From Eretmocerus hayati (lineage: Eukaryota; Arthropoda; Insecta; Hymenoptera; Aphelinidae): 64,000 bases of DNA. Location: NCBI GenBank assembly GCA_029851415.1, contig CM056743.1:73119186-73183185 (forward strand). Reading direction: 5' to 3'. The position numbers and the translations under genes were made by a program. How positions within the stretch are numbered: the first letter of the stretch is position 1; each line of letters begins with the position of its first letter. Of the stretch, positions 44,775 through 55,639 are shown in pieces. Below the pieces are notes generated by a model. It did no database searches and had not been told where the DNA came from. It worked only from the letters and a program-made list of their open reading frames with translations.

Positions 44775-45500
44775 AGTCATATGTAAGTCTTAGGAATAAT
44801 GTTCTCATTTCCATCATCTCTATTTTTTATCATCAAAATAATTTGAAATGTATTTGAATATATATAAGTACCATTCATAAAATATTCCATTCATAACTTA
44901 TATTTACCTACATATATACATTCGCTGTATTTAGTATAATTATGATACTATATACTCATACACATATTAGTTTTGATGTTATATTATAGGTGCATGTATG
45001 GAATATTAATATATTGATTATATGTTAAAAAATGATCCATGGAATCATGAAAGCCATATCTCAATCAAAAAATATCTTCAAATATCAATATTATAGGGAA
45101 TCTGAGTATGTATTGATAATATGTTCAATTTAAAGAAACTATTTCATTAAAACTCGATTTACGATAATCAAGTCTTATCCTTACAATCCCATCCAATCCA
45201 CCATCTCAAACTATCGATTCAAAGAAAAAACTATAGAATGACGGAATTTCAAATCAATTACGTAAAAGTATACAAATCTAAAGTTCCAAGTTTCCAGTAA
45301 AAGTACTGATGCACATGCACTTAAACATTAAAAATTTGTATTACTTCCCATTTATGCATTCATTCAGTAAATTGGTTGAATATAATACTTGAATCAACGT
45401 ATAATATGCATTTTATATTTATTGCAAATGTATAGTTCGAATAACAAACTCGTTGGCTGCCGCTGAGTATTAAGATCCCATGATCGAATAGGAGTTTTAC
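44775..45500. other. AT-rich noncoding interval
   Basis: No gene. Very AT-rich with several polyadenylation-like words, presumably 3' flank of ORF A/B. Confidence 0.4.
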
Positions 45501-45921
45501 CGAGAGGAAGAGAGAGAGAGCTCTCATCCTATGGCATACCGCAGACGTTACCTTCTACGATCTCATGCTATCCTAATACTCAGTATGCCTCTACGCATCT
45601 TATTTTCGTTGCTATTTATATTGTTATTCGAAATTTTGCGACGGAACAGTGAGTTCATACTATAGTATACATAGAATATATATATATATAGCAATTGGGA
45701 TCATGAATAATTGAGATCGAACATTTTCAAATATTGAACGGGATCCACATTGATCCCGATCGGTAGCTTGGTGCAGACGTTACCTTCTGCGATCTCATGC
45801 TCTCCTAATCCTTGCTGTGCCTCTACGCATCTTGTTTCCGCTGCTATTTATATTGTTATTCGAAATTTTGCGGCGGAACACCGAGTTTATACTATAGTAT
45901 ATATAGAATATATATATATAT

Positions 45922-45954
<33 letters not shown>

Positions 45955-46251
45955 CATATATAGGATGAGATATATCTATAGCTTGCTGCAGACGTTACCT
46001 CCAGCAATGTCATACTCTCCTAATACTCAGTGCGCTTCCGCGCTCAATATTTTCGCGAGCCCTCATCCTATGGCATACTACAGACGTTACCCTATGCGAT
46101 CTTATGCTCTCCTAATACTTGGTGTGCCTCTACGCATCTTGTTTTCGTTGCTATTCATATTGTTATTCAAAATTTTGCGACGGAATGTCGAGTTTATACT
46201 AGAGTATATATGTATTCTATCATATTATATACATATATATGTATATGTATA

Positions 46252-46295
<44 letters not shown>

Positions 46296-46594
46296 ATGGA
46301 ATATATCTATAGCTTGCTGCAGACGTTACCTCCAGCAATGTCATACTCTCCTAATACTCAGTGCGCTTCCGCGCTCAATATTTTCGCGAGCCCTCATCCT
46401 ATGGCATACTACAGACGTTACCTTATGCGATCTTATGCTCTCCTAATACTTGGTGTGCCTCTACGCATCTTGTTTTCGTTGCTATTCATATTGTTATTCA
46501 AAATTTTGCGACGGAATGTCGAGTTTATACTAGAGTATATATGTATTCTATCATATTACATACATATATATGTATATGTATAATATATTATATA

Positions 46595-46625
<31 letters not shown>

Positions 46626-47110
46626 GGATGGAATATATCTATAGCTTGCTGCAGACGTTACCCCCAGCAATCTCATACTCTCCTAATACTCAGTGAGCTT
46701 CCGCGCTCAATATTTTCGCGAGCCCTCATCCTATGGCATACTACAGACGTTACCTTCTACGATCTCATGCTATCCTAATACTCAGTATGCCTCTACGCAT
46801 CTTATTTTCGTTGCTATTTATATTGTTATTCGAAATTTTGCGACGGAACACCGAGTTTATACTATAGTATATATAGAATATCATATATATATATATGGAT
46901 CGTGAAAGATTGAGATCGAACATTTTCAAATATTGAACGGGATCCACATTGATCCCGATCGCTAGCTTGGTGCTGATGTTACCTCCGGCAACCTTATACT
47001 CTCCTAATACCCAGTGTGCTTCCACGCACCGCGGTTTTTGTTATTATTCATGATATTGTTAAATTTTGTATCGGAATACTTAGTTAATACTATATATAGA
47101 ACAATTAGGT
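45501..47110 (+). repeat. Internal tandem array of about 325-bp modules with (TA)n
   Basis: The words cagacgttacc, cctctacgcatctt, cgttgctatt and attttgcgacgg recur near 45540, 45770, 45990-46200, 46320-46520, 46650-46830 and 46970. The units 45975-46300 and 46305-46625 are almost identical. Each ends in a (TA)n stretch; one also holds an A30-like run near 45924. Frames in the array are repetitive and not believable as proteins. Unequal exchange is the likely source. Confidence 0.8.
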
Positions 47111-47165
47111 CATATGAAACTCAGAACCAGAAGTTTTGAGGTATCAAAAGGGTTAATTTAGGAAA

Positions 47166-47836
47166 TTAGCTATACATAGTCAAGATTGCGTCATCCATTT
47201 GAGCAGGTCGCTGATCCGCTGCAAACGGGACCGTTTCATTGATCCTGAGGTTATAGTCCACCTCATCCTCCCCCTCATGGGTTTCTAAGAAATTTCGTCT
47301 CTTCAGGAACCAACCCCGAAGGCTATAAGCGTTTTTTACTGCACACACCCCATCCTCTCGGAGTGTGTGGTGGTGGCATGATATTCGTTGTTCCGCAATC
47401 AGTTCTCGTAATGGAGGGCAACGTATATCCTCCATGTTGATAACCAATCTGGAATCAGATATGATGTGGATCCCAATCAATCTACATACAGAAGTGGGGT
47501 ATGAAAAACTTACTTTCCGGGAAGTATTTCCTCGATCCACTTCCTCTTTTCCACCCCTTTAACGTAAATCTTCGAGGCACATCTCAAATTATCATGTAGA
47601 ATTCGTACGTAACAACCTGGAGCAATTGAGCCAGAATTCCAAGAAATGCCCAAGAATCTCTCCAACCATTGATTGTATTTCCGTTCTTGAGGGAGCAACT
47701 TAGCCCACTTACACGGGGCTTTGAACAGACATATTGTTGGTAAGAACGTTTTTTCGAGTGGGACAATGGCCAGTTCTTTGAGTTGGAATAGGTTGGTGAA
47801 TCTCCGAAAGCCTTGAATGTCAACAAAAAAATCCAT
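47166..47836 (-). CDS. Polinton 'VDxQGF' protein, copy 1 (RNase H/Maelstrom-like?)
   Basis: ATG at 47836; exon 1 to 47514, intron 47513-47449 (65 bp, gtaagt...ccag), exon 2 47448-47166. It opens with FFVDIQGF and LKELAIVP, then FKAPCKWAKLLPQERKYNQW, GISWNSG, KIYVKGVEKRKW, NMEDIRCPPL, and SCHHHTLREDGVCAVKNA. The same block order is found in the gene at 59885-60397 at the other end of the element. An early Asp in a beta-strand-like block plus a late Cys-His-Cys set resembles DEDD-exonuclease/Maelstrom folds, but this is by eye only. A shorter 32-bp intron is also in frame but less likely. Confidence 0.55.
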
Positions 47837-47883
47837 TTCGGACTCGAACTGACCTCCCCAGTTGCTCGAACTCAACTGATCCG

Positions 47884-48077
47884 AAATGCGTCTAGCTAAC
47901 TGTTAAATCATATAACCGGAAATCTCTTAGGAATTTGTGATGGGAAAGAACGGTCGATGAGCCCCCCCCCCTTCTTCCCGGAACTACAAGTGATGTTGAT
48001 ATTTCCACTTCTTTTGGTGGATGAATATTTTAAAAGTTTCTTTCGAGAATTCGTAGACGCAGCATCCTCAATGTGGG
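47884..48077. other. Divergent intergenic region of VDxQGF copy 1 and polB
   Basis: Holds a minus-strand TATATGA-like word near 47911-47917, a C run at 47961-47969 and the upstream flank of the polB promoter. Confidence 0.4.
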
Positions 48078-48112
48078 TATAAGAGCCGCTGTGGTCCGTA
48101 GCTCGACAGTCC
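48078..48112 (+). promoter_or_regulatory. Core promoter of polB
   Basis: TATAAG at 48078 and an initiator-like ACAGTC with start adenine at 48108, spaced 30 bp. The leader to the ATG at 48304 is about 196 nt. Confidence 0.6.
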
Positions 48113-48303
48113 AGTGCTTAGCATCGCGGAGGTAGGAGTCTCCAACACACAGGTCGTATGTGTTGGGGCGATAGACTGACTTGAAGGCTTATGAGGGTGT
48201 AAAACAGTTGATAGGCGGTCGTGAGTAGCTTGCAGACTCGGTTGATCTATCAAGGGGTTTGATTGAGCCCCCCCCCCCCCGCTGACCGGTCTTGCAAAGC
48301 AAG

Positions 48304-51300
48304 ATGGAGTCACTAGAACTTTACGAAGTGAATATATGGATGCTGATGCACTCTCTCCAGACGTATGCTCACGATGCTCCATCGAGTTTGATCCAGCGCT
48401 GGCTAGATACATGCTCACTCATGGTTGAAAGTATCCAGAAATTAGCCATTTCAGGGAAATTAACAAGACATGAGAAACAAAAATATCAGACATGCCTCTC
48501 AAAGCTTGCAAATATCAAAAATAGACTCGCACATATATATGAGTCAAAATCGAGAAAATTTGGGGGAGGGTTAGAACAACAACCTGACCCACCATCAGTA
48601 CAATGGGATGATATCTCTTCAGTTTTTGAAAATCGTATCAGCTCCGGTGTCATAAGCAACTTACTCCACAAAGACATCAAACAATTCCTGGAAGATGCTC
48701 GAGTATTATTCGAGGAAAAAATCAATGCTGCCTTAGAATCGTTCTCTTCATTGAAAGTAAATGTCGAACTTTCAGCAGAATATGTGGTATTGAAAGATGA
48801 CGCTGAAACAATCGATGTAAAATATTTTAATACTGCGAATCAACCCATTTTCGAATCTACTGAGCTGAAAGAGTGGTATGATGATTACGTCATTGAACCG
48901 ATTCTCCATCAGATAGAAGAATTTGAAGGCAAAGGTTCTGGATGGAGTCTGAGAGAGATTTTAAGTTTGATTGTCAATATGAACCACTATCAACCTATAC
49001 ATGGGAGCTCACACCTACCATTACCAGCGCCTATACAGAAAAAACAGGCATGCGTCAATGTAATGAATCGGGATGAAGAATGTTTCAAATGGGCCATCCT
49101 GTCCGCTCTACACCCCGCAGAGAGTAATCCCCAACGAATCGGCAGTTTTAAGCCGTATGCGAACGAGCTCAACTTCCGAGGTATCGATTTCCCAGTAACA
49201 CTCAAGCAAGTGCGGAAGTTTGAGAAACAGAATGATGTGTCGGTCAATGTTTTCTTACTAAAGAAACGGAACAACTCTTACTCAGTCTGTACAGCTCATT
49301 TGACTAATTCACACAAAAATAGGCACGTGAATCTATTACTCATTCAAGATCATTATATCGATGAAGAAGAAAGTATAGATGAGGGGCAGCATGCTGATCA
49401 ACCTCCCAAATATCATTATTTATGGATCAAAGACTTATCCAAGCTATTGAGAAGTCAAGTGACACGATTCAAAGGACGAATACATATCTGCGATCGATGT
49501 TTACATTATTTCCTGACAGAGAGGCAGCTGATTGATCATCGCATAGATTGTATTCAATTGAGTAGATGTAAAATCCAATTACCCAGTATAGAAAATAGTA
49601 AACTATTCTTCAAAAATTATAAAAATCGTGAAAAAGTCCCGTATATTTTATACGTAGACTTTGAAGCCATACTAAAACCTTCGACCATTCGAGGCACTCT
49701 GCAGAATCATCAGGCCCTCAGTGTTGGGTACTACTTGAAAAATAGCTTCGATGATACAAAATCATATTATAAGAGCTATCGGCAAGAAGTGGAGCATGAT
49801 GGTTGTTTAGGGATATTAACACCAGCCCAATGGTTCGTGAAAGAGCTCAAGAAGATAGCTTTTGAGTTGGATGCACTCTATAAGAATCCTAAGCCCATGA
49901 TTTTTACGGACGAAGATGAAAGAGACTTTGAGTTGGCTAAAAAATGTCACATTTGTCAAAAAGCCTTTACGCAAGCAGACAAAAGGGTTCGCGATCATTG
50001 TCATTTGACAGGTAACGCTCCACTCCATTTTTCTGTATTTATCTATTAATGATGTAATAAAATCAAGTTTCGATTCAATTCCAGGCCTTTTCAGAGGGGC
50101 TAGCCATTCCAGATGCAATCTTTCATATCAGTCCTCAAGATATATTCCCACCTTGTTCCACGGATTATCTAATTATGATTCGCACCTCATTATCTCAGAA
50201 CTCGCTTCAGATGAAATTCTGAAAGGGCGTGTATCAGTTCTCGCAGAGAACAAAGATCGCTACATCAGTTTCACAAAATACGTTGATGGAACTGTCATAA
50301 ACTTCAGATTCTTAGATTCTTTCCGTTTCCTGTCATCATCTCTAGAAAAGTTGGCCAGCTATCTACCTCATCATACCATCACGAGAAAAACCTTCCAAGC
50401 TGACGGACTGACTGGTGATCAAATCAAACTCCTCACGAAGAAAGGAGTCTATCCTTACGACTATACTAGTTCTTTTGAGAAATTGAACGAAACACAGCTA
50501 CCAGATAAGCAAGATTTCTATAGTAAATTGAATGAATGTTCGATAACTGATGAAGATTATGCGCATGCTCAAGAAGTATGGGAAAAACTCAACATACAAA
50601 CACTTGGGGAGTATTCAGATATTTACTTAAAAACTGATGTACTACTGCTGGCAGATGTTTATGAAAATTTCCGATCGAACTGTATGGTAGCATATGGGCT
50701 CGATCCAGCACACTATTATACCACACCTGGTTTCAGTTGGGACTGTGCTCTCAAAATAACTGGAGTACAACTGGATTTGATAACAGATATTGATATGCTT
50801 TATATGGTGGAGAAAGGTGAGATATACTTATGACTATCTACAGACGAAAATATGATCAACGTTCTTTCGACATCCTAATTCCATGATTCAGGTATCCGCG
50901 GTGGGATCAGCATGACTGCCAACAGATATGGCAAGGCCAACAACCCATTCATGAAGGAAGGCTATGATCCAACTCAACAACAACATTATTTAATCTACCT
51001 AGACTGTGTGAATCTCTACGGGTGGGCTATGACTCAGCACCTCCCCGTAGGCGATCTCAAATTTGTAGAAAATATTCAGGAAAAAGATCCAGATTTTTAT
51101 GCTGTAGCGGATGATAGTCCAATCGGCTACATATTGGAGGTTGATTTGGAATACCCCAGATCAATTCATGATGAGCATCGGGATCTACCTTTCTGCCCGG
51201 AACACAGAGCGCCCCCAGGCTCTAAACAAAAGAAATTGCTCACGACTTTATATGATAAGGAACGCTATGTCATTCATTACAGAGCACTGAAACAGGCTCG

Positions 51301-52685
51301 TGAACATGGTCTCAGAGTCAAAAAGATCCATAGAGCTATTCAATTCAAGCAAAGTCCATGGCTGAAGTCTTATGTGGATTATAACACACAGAAACGAGCT
51401 GAAGCCCAGAACGAGTTTGATAAGGCGTTCTTTAAGGTAAGTCAGGAATGCTTTGTTCACCAATCAGGAATGATCCCAACACTTTTTGATTTTATAGCTC
51501 CTGACAAACTCAACGTTCGGCAAGACGATGGAAGATGAGAGGAAGCGGATAAATGTGAGGCTGGTGAATAAATGGTTCGGTAGATACGGCGCCGAAGCTC
51601 AGATTGCTAGCCCCGATTTCCATAGCGTGTCGATCATTTCAAATGACCTCGTTGCCATACAGAAACTCAAAACTGAGATTACTATCCAAAAACCTCGACA
51701 TATTGGGCTCAGCGTTTTGGACGTTTCAAAGGTTCATATGTATGATTTTTATTACTCAAAAATGAAGCGATGGCTTGGGTCAAGATGCAAGCTACTCTAC
51801 ATTGATACTGACGGAATCGTCCTGGACTGTGATCAAGTCAATGTTTATGATGTAATGAAGAATCACTCAGAATACTTTGATACATCAGATTATAAGGATG
51901 ATAATCCTTTCGGATTGGAGCGAAAGAATAAGAAAATTGTAGGTCTTTTCAAAGATGAATGCAATGGTGAAATTATGACAGAATTTATTGGTCTTCGCAG
52001 TAAAATGTACAGTCTTCTCATACAAAATAAATCACCCGTACTCAAGGCAAAAGGAGTCAAAACGGGTGTCGTGAAGAGGTCATTGACCTTCGAAGATTAC
52101 AGGGGTTGTCTTTTTCAAGGCAATGTCTTGCGACGTTACCAAAACACGATTCGTTCCAGAAATCATCAAATTCACACGGAGCGTCATGAGAAAATTGCTC
52201 TGAGTCCATACGATGACAAGCGCTATCTGATTCCTGGAGAAACTGATACTCTCCCGTGGGGACACAAAGACATACCCACTGAAATTCCGAGAAATCCTCC
52301 CGTTGAAGAAGGGTTTCCCCCTCGAGGAATGGATCAAGGGGAACCGATCCAAACAGCTGTTGATATCGAAGTTGATACGCAGAAACAGCAAAATACTGCG
52401 GATCTCATGGACTTCTTCATGGACGAGGATTTGCTCAAGGAATTCGGAGAACCTTTCCAATTTGGAGGGGCTGAGGTCAATGAGCAGCATCAGAGATCTG
52501 ATGAAACGAACTATGATTTGGAAGATATTTTCCTGGATGTGGAACTGCAGAGAGAATTCGAAGAACCTTTCCAAGGCGGAGTGAGGAGAGGTCTACAAAA
52601 CGGCGGTACCTCTGAGCAGGAGCTCATTCGAGTCCAAGTTGAGCTAGAGAGCGGAGTTCCCCCTGCCAAAAGAATTCGTTCATAG
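48304..52685 (+). CDS. polB: Polinton protein-primed DNA polymerase B
   Basis: Four exons: 48304-50011, 50085-50816, 50892-51436, 51498-52685. All introns are GT-AG (73, 75 and 61 bp) and restore conserved blocks. Domains: long N-terminal region with ECFKWAILSALHP; zinc finger CDRCLHYFLTERQLIDHRIDC (near residue 400); 3'-5' exonuclease YVDFEAIL, FHGLSNYDSHLI and YLKTDVLLLAD; second CxxC/HxxxH motif CHICQKAF...HCH; Pol A IYLDCVNLYGWAM; Pol B split over exons 3-4 (FFK, then NSTFGKTM); Pol C YIDTDGIVLD. The tail (about 130 residues) has two acidic repeats and ends in PPAKRIRS. It replicates the linear element from a protein primer. The start was chosen as the first ATG after the promoter in frame. 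Confidence 0.95.
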
Positions 52686-52696
52686 ATTTCAATCTC

Positions 52697-52788
52697 GTAA
52701 GTATAACCATGTATTACCTAAGATCTCGTCCGTGAGTATGTATGCTCTTTCTTAATTATAGATTGATAGAACTTTCATTCATTTCCAG
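52697..52788 (+). other. Intron directly behind the polB stop
   Basis: Donor gtaagt at 52697, 11 bases after the polB TAG; acceptor atttccag at 52786-52788, three bases before the ATG of the next ORF. Splicing would leave polB stop and downstream start 14 nt apart. Confidence 0.6.
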
Positions 52789-52791
52789 AAA

Positions 52792-53091
52792 ATGGATCTT
52801 GACAAATTGAATGAGATAGCCAGTACCACAGAAGAGAAAAAACGCTGGAAGGAGCTGGATAAGGGTGCAACCTACCAAGTGGTTGAAATAAGAAAACTTA
52901 AAACAACATACGGCCCGCGTATGCTTTTTATCATTGAGGAAATGAATGGGAAATTCCAGATTTGGCTCCCCAAACGAACCTCAGATGCCTTATACGATGA
53001 TAATCTAATGTTTGAATACTTATCAGCAAAAGCCAATAAGTTGGAGCTGAATATCTTAAACTTAGGTGATAGCAAATTCAAATTTGTATAA
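52792..53091 (+). CDS. Small OB-like protein, candidate ssDNA-binding
   Basis: 99 residues. The pattern LDKGATYQVVEIRKLKTTYG followed by RMLFIIEE, FQIWLPKRTSDAL and LNILNLGDSKFKFV reads as a five-strand barrel with the 'y.v..i....T.yG......l.....lPkR' motif that I recall from small proteins of insect mobile elements and viruses. Location directly behind polB suggests a replication role such as single-strand binding. It has no TATA box of its own and is reached through the intron after the polB stop. A polyadenylation word aataaa follows at about 53104. Confidence 0.5.
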   Translation: MDLDKLNEIASTTEEKKRWKELDKGATYQVVEIRKLKTTYGPRMLFIIEEMNGKFQIWLPKRTSDALYDDNLMFEYLSAKANKLELNILNLGDSKFKFV

Positions 53092-53265
53092 CATGTGTTC
53101 GAAAATAAAGAGATAGAGGAAGCCTAATGGAGGGAGAGATACTGAATGACTCATGATTTTCATACTCAAGGAAATTTTTTTTCCAAGTATACTAATCATA
53201 AGTATTTCACTGGCTGATCTCTACTGGGAAAGAGCGCAGGTGGGGGCTTTTTTCCCTTCCTCAAA

Positions 53266-54183
53266 TTATAACTGATCTTTGTCTATCCATGAATTGTGTG
53301 AACTATCAAATCCCAACCACTTAACATAGACTTGATTACCACGTTTTTTCAAAACTTTTTCAACCAAGTATATATCAGGATACTTAACTTTCAAAAGCTC
53401 TTGCTCATAGAAACCTCCGGCTACTGGTTGATTCTGATAATCATGCAAATGATATGTGATTGGTTTTGTTTTCCGAATTTCTCGAACTGTAAATATTTCC
53501 GTTGTCCAGTTAGGCGTGTAACCTTTCTCAAATACGTGTTTGAGCTTGCTCACTCTAACTTTATCACCAACTTTGAATTTGGGAGGTTTCAAGACTCTAT
53601 TATCTACAGGAAAATTCCTCAAAACTTGTGCTTCATTTTCGGGAGTAACATCTTTGGGCCTCATAGATGTTTTGCGATGTTTTCTTTCATTATATGAAGA
53701 AAGGAGTTCTGGAAGTATTTTTATCCACTCATAATTCCCCTGGAGACTGAAGGCTAAATACATGTTTTGCTTAAGTGTGCGATTGAAACGCTCCACTATT
53801 CCAGCTTTCTTGTTGCTATAAGTTGAGTACAGATTTATTCCATAATGATCCATAAGATCTCGAAAAGTCTTGTTATAAAATTCTTTGCCCTCATCAGTCT
53901 GTAGGTTTTTGGGGGCTCGTCCTTGTTGGAATATAGAAGCCATTGCTTTTGTAACGTCAGTGCCAGTCTTTGATTTTACTGGAACAGCCCAAGCATACTT
54001 GGAAAAATTATCTATAACAGTTAGCAGATATCTAAAACCTTTATTCTCTCTCGAGAAGGGTTGCATCTCCACGAGGTCGGCTTGCCAGGTTTCATCCAGA
54101 CCGCGGATATCATATTCTCTCCGCGGGTAGTTTCGACGAGCTGGCTTATGCAGTTCCTCCACCACAGCTCGCTTATTGACCAT
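53266..54183 (-). CDS. int: Polinton RVE integrase with C-terminal chromodomain
   Basis: 305 residues from ATG 54183. The core begins LHKPARRNYPRREYDIRGL. Catalytic residues are Asp in WQADLVEMQ, Asp in LQTDEGKEF and Glu in AGIVERFNRTLK. An SH3-like segment follows (FKVGDKVRVSKLKHVFEKGY), then a chromodomain (YLVEKVLKKRGNQVYVKWLG, NSWIDKDQL). The N-terminal zinc-binding domain of longer integrases is absent. It catalyses strand transfer giving the 6-bp CATAAT duplication. It lies in the same frame as the fibre-like ORF upstream, separated by a single TAA and three sense codons before its ATG, and has no own TATA box. Confidence 0.92.
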   Translation of the reverse strand: MVNKRAVVEELHKPARRNYPRREYDIRGLDETWQADLVEMQPFSRENKGFRYLLTVIDNFSKYAWAVPVKSKTGTDVTKAMASIFQQGRAPKNLQTDEGKEFYNKTFRDLMDHYGINLYSTYSNKKAGIVERFNRTLKQNMYLAFSLQGNYEWIKILPELLSSYNERKHRKTSMRPKDVTPENEAQVLRNFPVDNRVLKPPKFKVGDKVRVSKLKHVFEKGYTPNWTTEIFTVREIRKTKPITYHLHDYQNQPVAGGFYEQELLKVKYPDIYLVEKVLKKRGNQVYVKWLGFDSSHNSWIDKDQL

Positions 54184-54192
54184 TATTCTAGT

Positions 54193-54594
54193 TTATCGAA
54201 AGATCTTAGACTTCAAAATTTCCTTGAAAATTTCTGCCGAGCCACTTGTATTGGTATTTGTATCCGCTTTAGATTCAATGATACTCAGTAACTCATCAGT
54301 GCTTCTTTGGAGTCCTGCTTGTAATAAATCAATCGTTGATCTGATATGCTGAACGTCGTTTTTCAATTTTTCCGTAGCCTCTCTTAATTTCCGGGTTCTT
54401 GATTCTATAAGGTCTTGAAGAGTTCTCAAATTCACCGCATCATGATCGCTGATGGGAGCCGCTACATGACACAACCTTTTATCCTCTAGGTCAAACTGCG
54501 CATCCGCAGTCAGCTTGAATCCGAATCCAGGTGGACCTCGAGCTCCCTCAGCCCGAATCACTCTCAAAGTACGTCCGAACACATCAACGCTCAT
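54193..54594 (-). CDS. Fibre-like coiled-coil protein
   Basis: 133 residues, ATG 54594. The segment GARGPPGFGFKLTADAQFDL followed by KRLCHVAAPISDHDAVNLRT recalls the 'yDl..krLtNva.P....DAvnl..l' module of phage and viral tail-fibre proteins, preceded by a short collagen-like GPPG. A coiled coil of about 60 residues follows (ESRTRKLREATEKLKNDVQH). I infer a trimeric attachment or spike component of the virion. Its promoter is TATATATT/TCAGTA with a leader of only nine nt. The stop TAA is followed in frame by the integrase. Confidence 0.6.
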   Translation of the reverse strand: MSVDVFGRTLRVIRAEGARGPPGFGFKLTADAQFDLEDKRLCHVAAPISDHDAVNLRTLQDLIESRTRKLREATEKLKNDVQHIRSTIDLLQAGLQRSTDELLSIIESKADTNTNTSGSAEIFKEILKSKIFR

Positions 54595-54599
54595 TGTGA

Positions 54600-54635
54600 T
54601 ACTGACACTGTCTACCAGAACTAGTTCAATATATA
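54600..54635 (-). promoter_or_regulatory. Core promoter of the fibre-like gene
   Basis: Minus-strand TATATATT starting at 54635 and initiator TCAGTA with the start adenine at 54603, 32 bp apart. Confidence 0.65.
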
Positions 54636-55577
54636 GCCCGCCTCTCTAAGCTCTTCAATAATTGAATGAATCTCATTGTCATGATTTCGGTTACCAGCAG
54701 ATCGTTCAGCAACAAGTAATTGAAGGCGATCAACTAGTTCGTTAGGGTCATCCCAATAAACATAATCTTTCCTCCTACCAATCTGTGCAAATTTATATTG
54801 AGGTAATAATCCGGCTCCAGATTTTTTATTCGTCAGTATGAACCCCCCACTTTCTTCCGAAAATAGTGGTTTGATGATATCATGGAATTTTCTGCTCGTG
54901 GAACCTCGGAGCGTCTCACTCGCCTGATGCTTCTTCCTATGCGCACTCGTTGCTTGCAGAATCTGACCATAATATTTCTTATCCTCTTCTGTGATTAAAC
55001 TTATGTTTGGCTGTTTCTTCCAAAGTAGTTCGAGGAGTCCAATTGTAGCCGGATAAGATATATTATGCACTATTATGTCCTTATCTATCTGAATTTCTGA
55101 ATTACCGAGCATGTATCGGCCCCCTTCTACGTATACTCCATATATTTTATCAATATCATCAGGATTTTTCACGTATGGAGATTTTGATGCAGATTTAGGC
55201 TCAGGTTCGCTGTCCGTCTCTATCTCGCTCTCTGATGAGTCGAGTAATGGAGTCGTTTCATAACTTGTCTCAGTCGCTAATGGAAAGTTGTCAGATTCCC
55301 CTGAAGACTCAGCTCCAAGAAATTGAATTGATGTCGGTCTTTTGCGGATTTTTGGTCGAGACTTTGATGCATTCTTACGATTGGGTGAGGGGGGTTGTGG
55401 TTTACTATTTTGAGCAATTATTTTCTCCAAGGGTTCTACGATTGGTTTAAATGTGTCATCCAACACTTTCTGCTGGTCCGACTTCTCTGATCTTAATAAA
55501 TCATATTTATGCTTCACAGCTCTCCTTGCTCTTTCGAGCTGTTTGAGTATATTTTCTTCCCTTTTCAGTTCAGACAT
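54621..55577 (-). CDS. Polinton PY/DUF8207-like protein
   Basis: 318 residues, ATG 55577. N-terminal coiled coil (LKREENILKQLERARRAVKH), a central Ser/Glu/Pro-rich linker with a basic patch (KSRPKIRKRPTS), then a conserved C-terminal domain: DKIYGVYVEGGRYMLGN, YPATIGLLELLWKKQPN, YVYWDDPNELVDRLQLL, NEIHSIIEELREAGYI. This C-terminal block is the one I know from many arthropod Mavericks as DUF8207; its function is not established. It could be a virion core or scaffold protein. Its promoter lies inside the end of the ATPase gene. Confidence 0.7.
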   Translation of the reverse strand: MSELKREENILKQLERARRAVKHKYDLLRSEKSDQQKVLDDTFKPIVEPLEKIIAQNSKPQPPSPNRKNASKSRPKIRKRPTSIQFLGAESSGESDNFPLATETSYETTPLLDSSESEIETDSEPEPKSASKSPYVKNPDDIDKIYGVYVEGGRYMLGNSEIQIDKDIIVHNISYPATIGLLELLWKKQPNISLITEEDKKYYGQILQATSAHRKKHQASETLRGSTSRKFHDIIKPLFSEESGGFILTNKKSGAGLLPQYKFAQIGRRKDYVYWDDPNELVDRLQLLVAERSAGNRNHDNEIHSIIEELREAGYILN

Positions 55578-55602
55578 GTTGATTGGTTGAACCGTAAAAA
55601 GA

Positions 55603-55639
55603 GACTGATAGAGAAAATTATGAATTTGATATATTTATA
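55603..55639 (-). promoter_or_regulatory. Core promoter of the DUF8207-like gene
   Basis: TATAAATA beginning at 55639 on the minus strand and initiator TCAGTC with the start adenine at 55606, spaced 33 bp. The TATA box overlaps the last codons of the ATPase. Confidence 0.7.

Noticed and set aside
45750..46905. Several 70-146 codon proteins in the Polinton array
   Set aside because: They repeat with the 325-bp modules and read through poly-A and (TA)n, so they are by-products of the satellite.
47482..47513. 32-bp intron in VDxQGF copy 1
   Set aside because: In frame, but shorter than plausible; the 65-bp alternative has a better acceptor and aligns better with copy 2.
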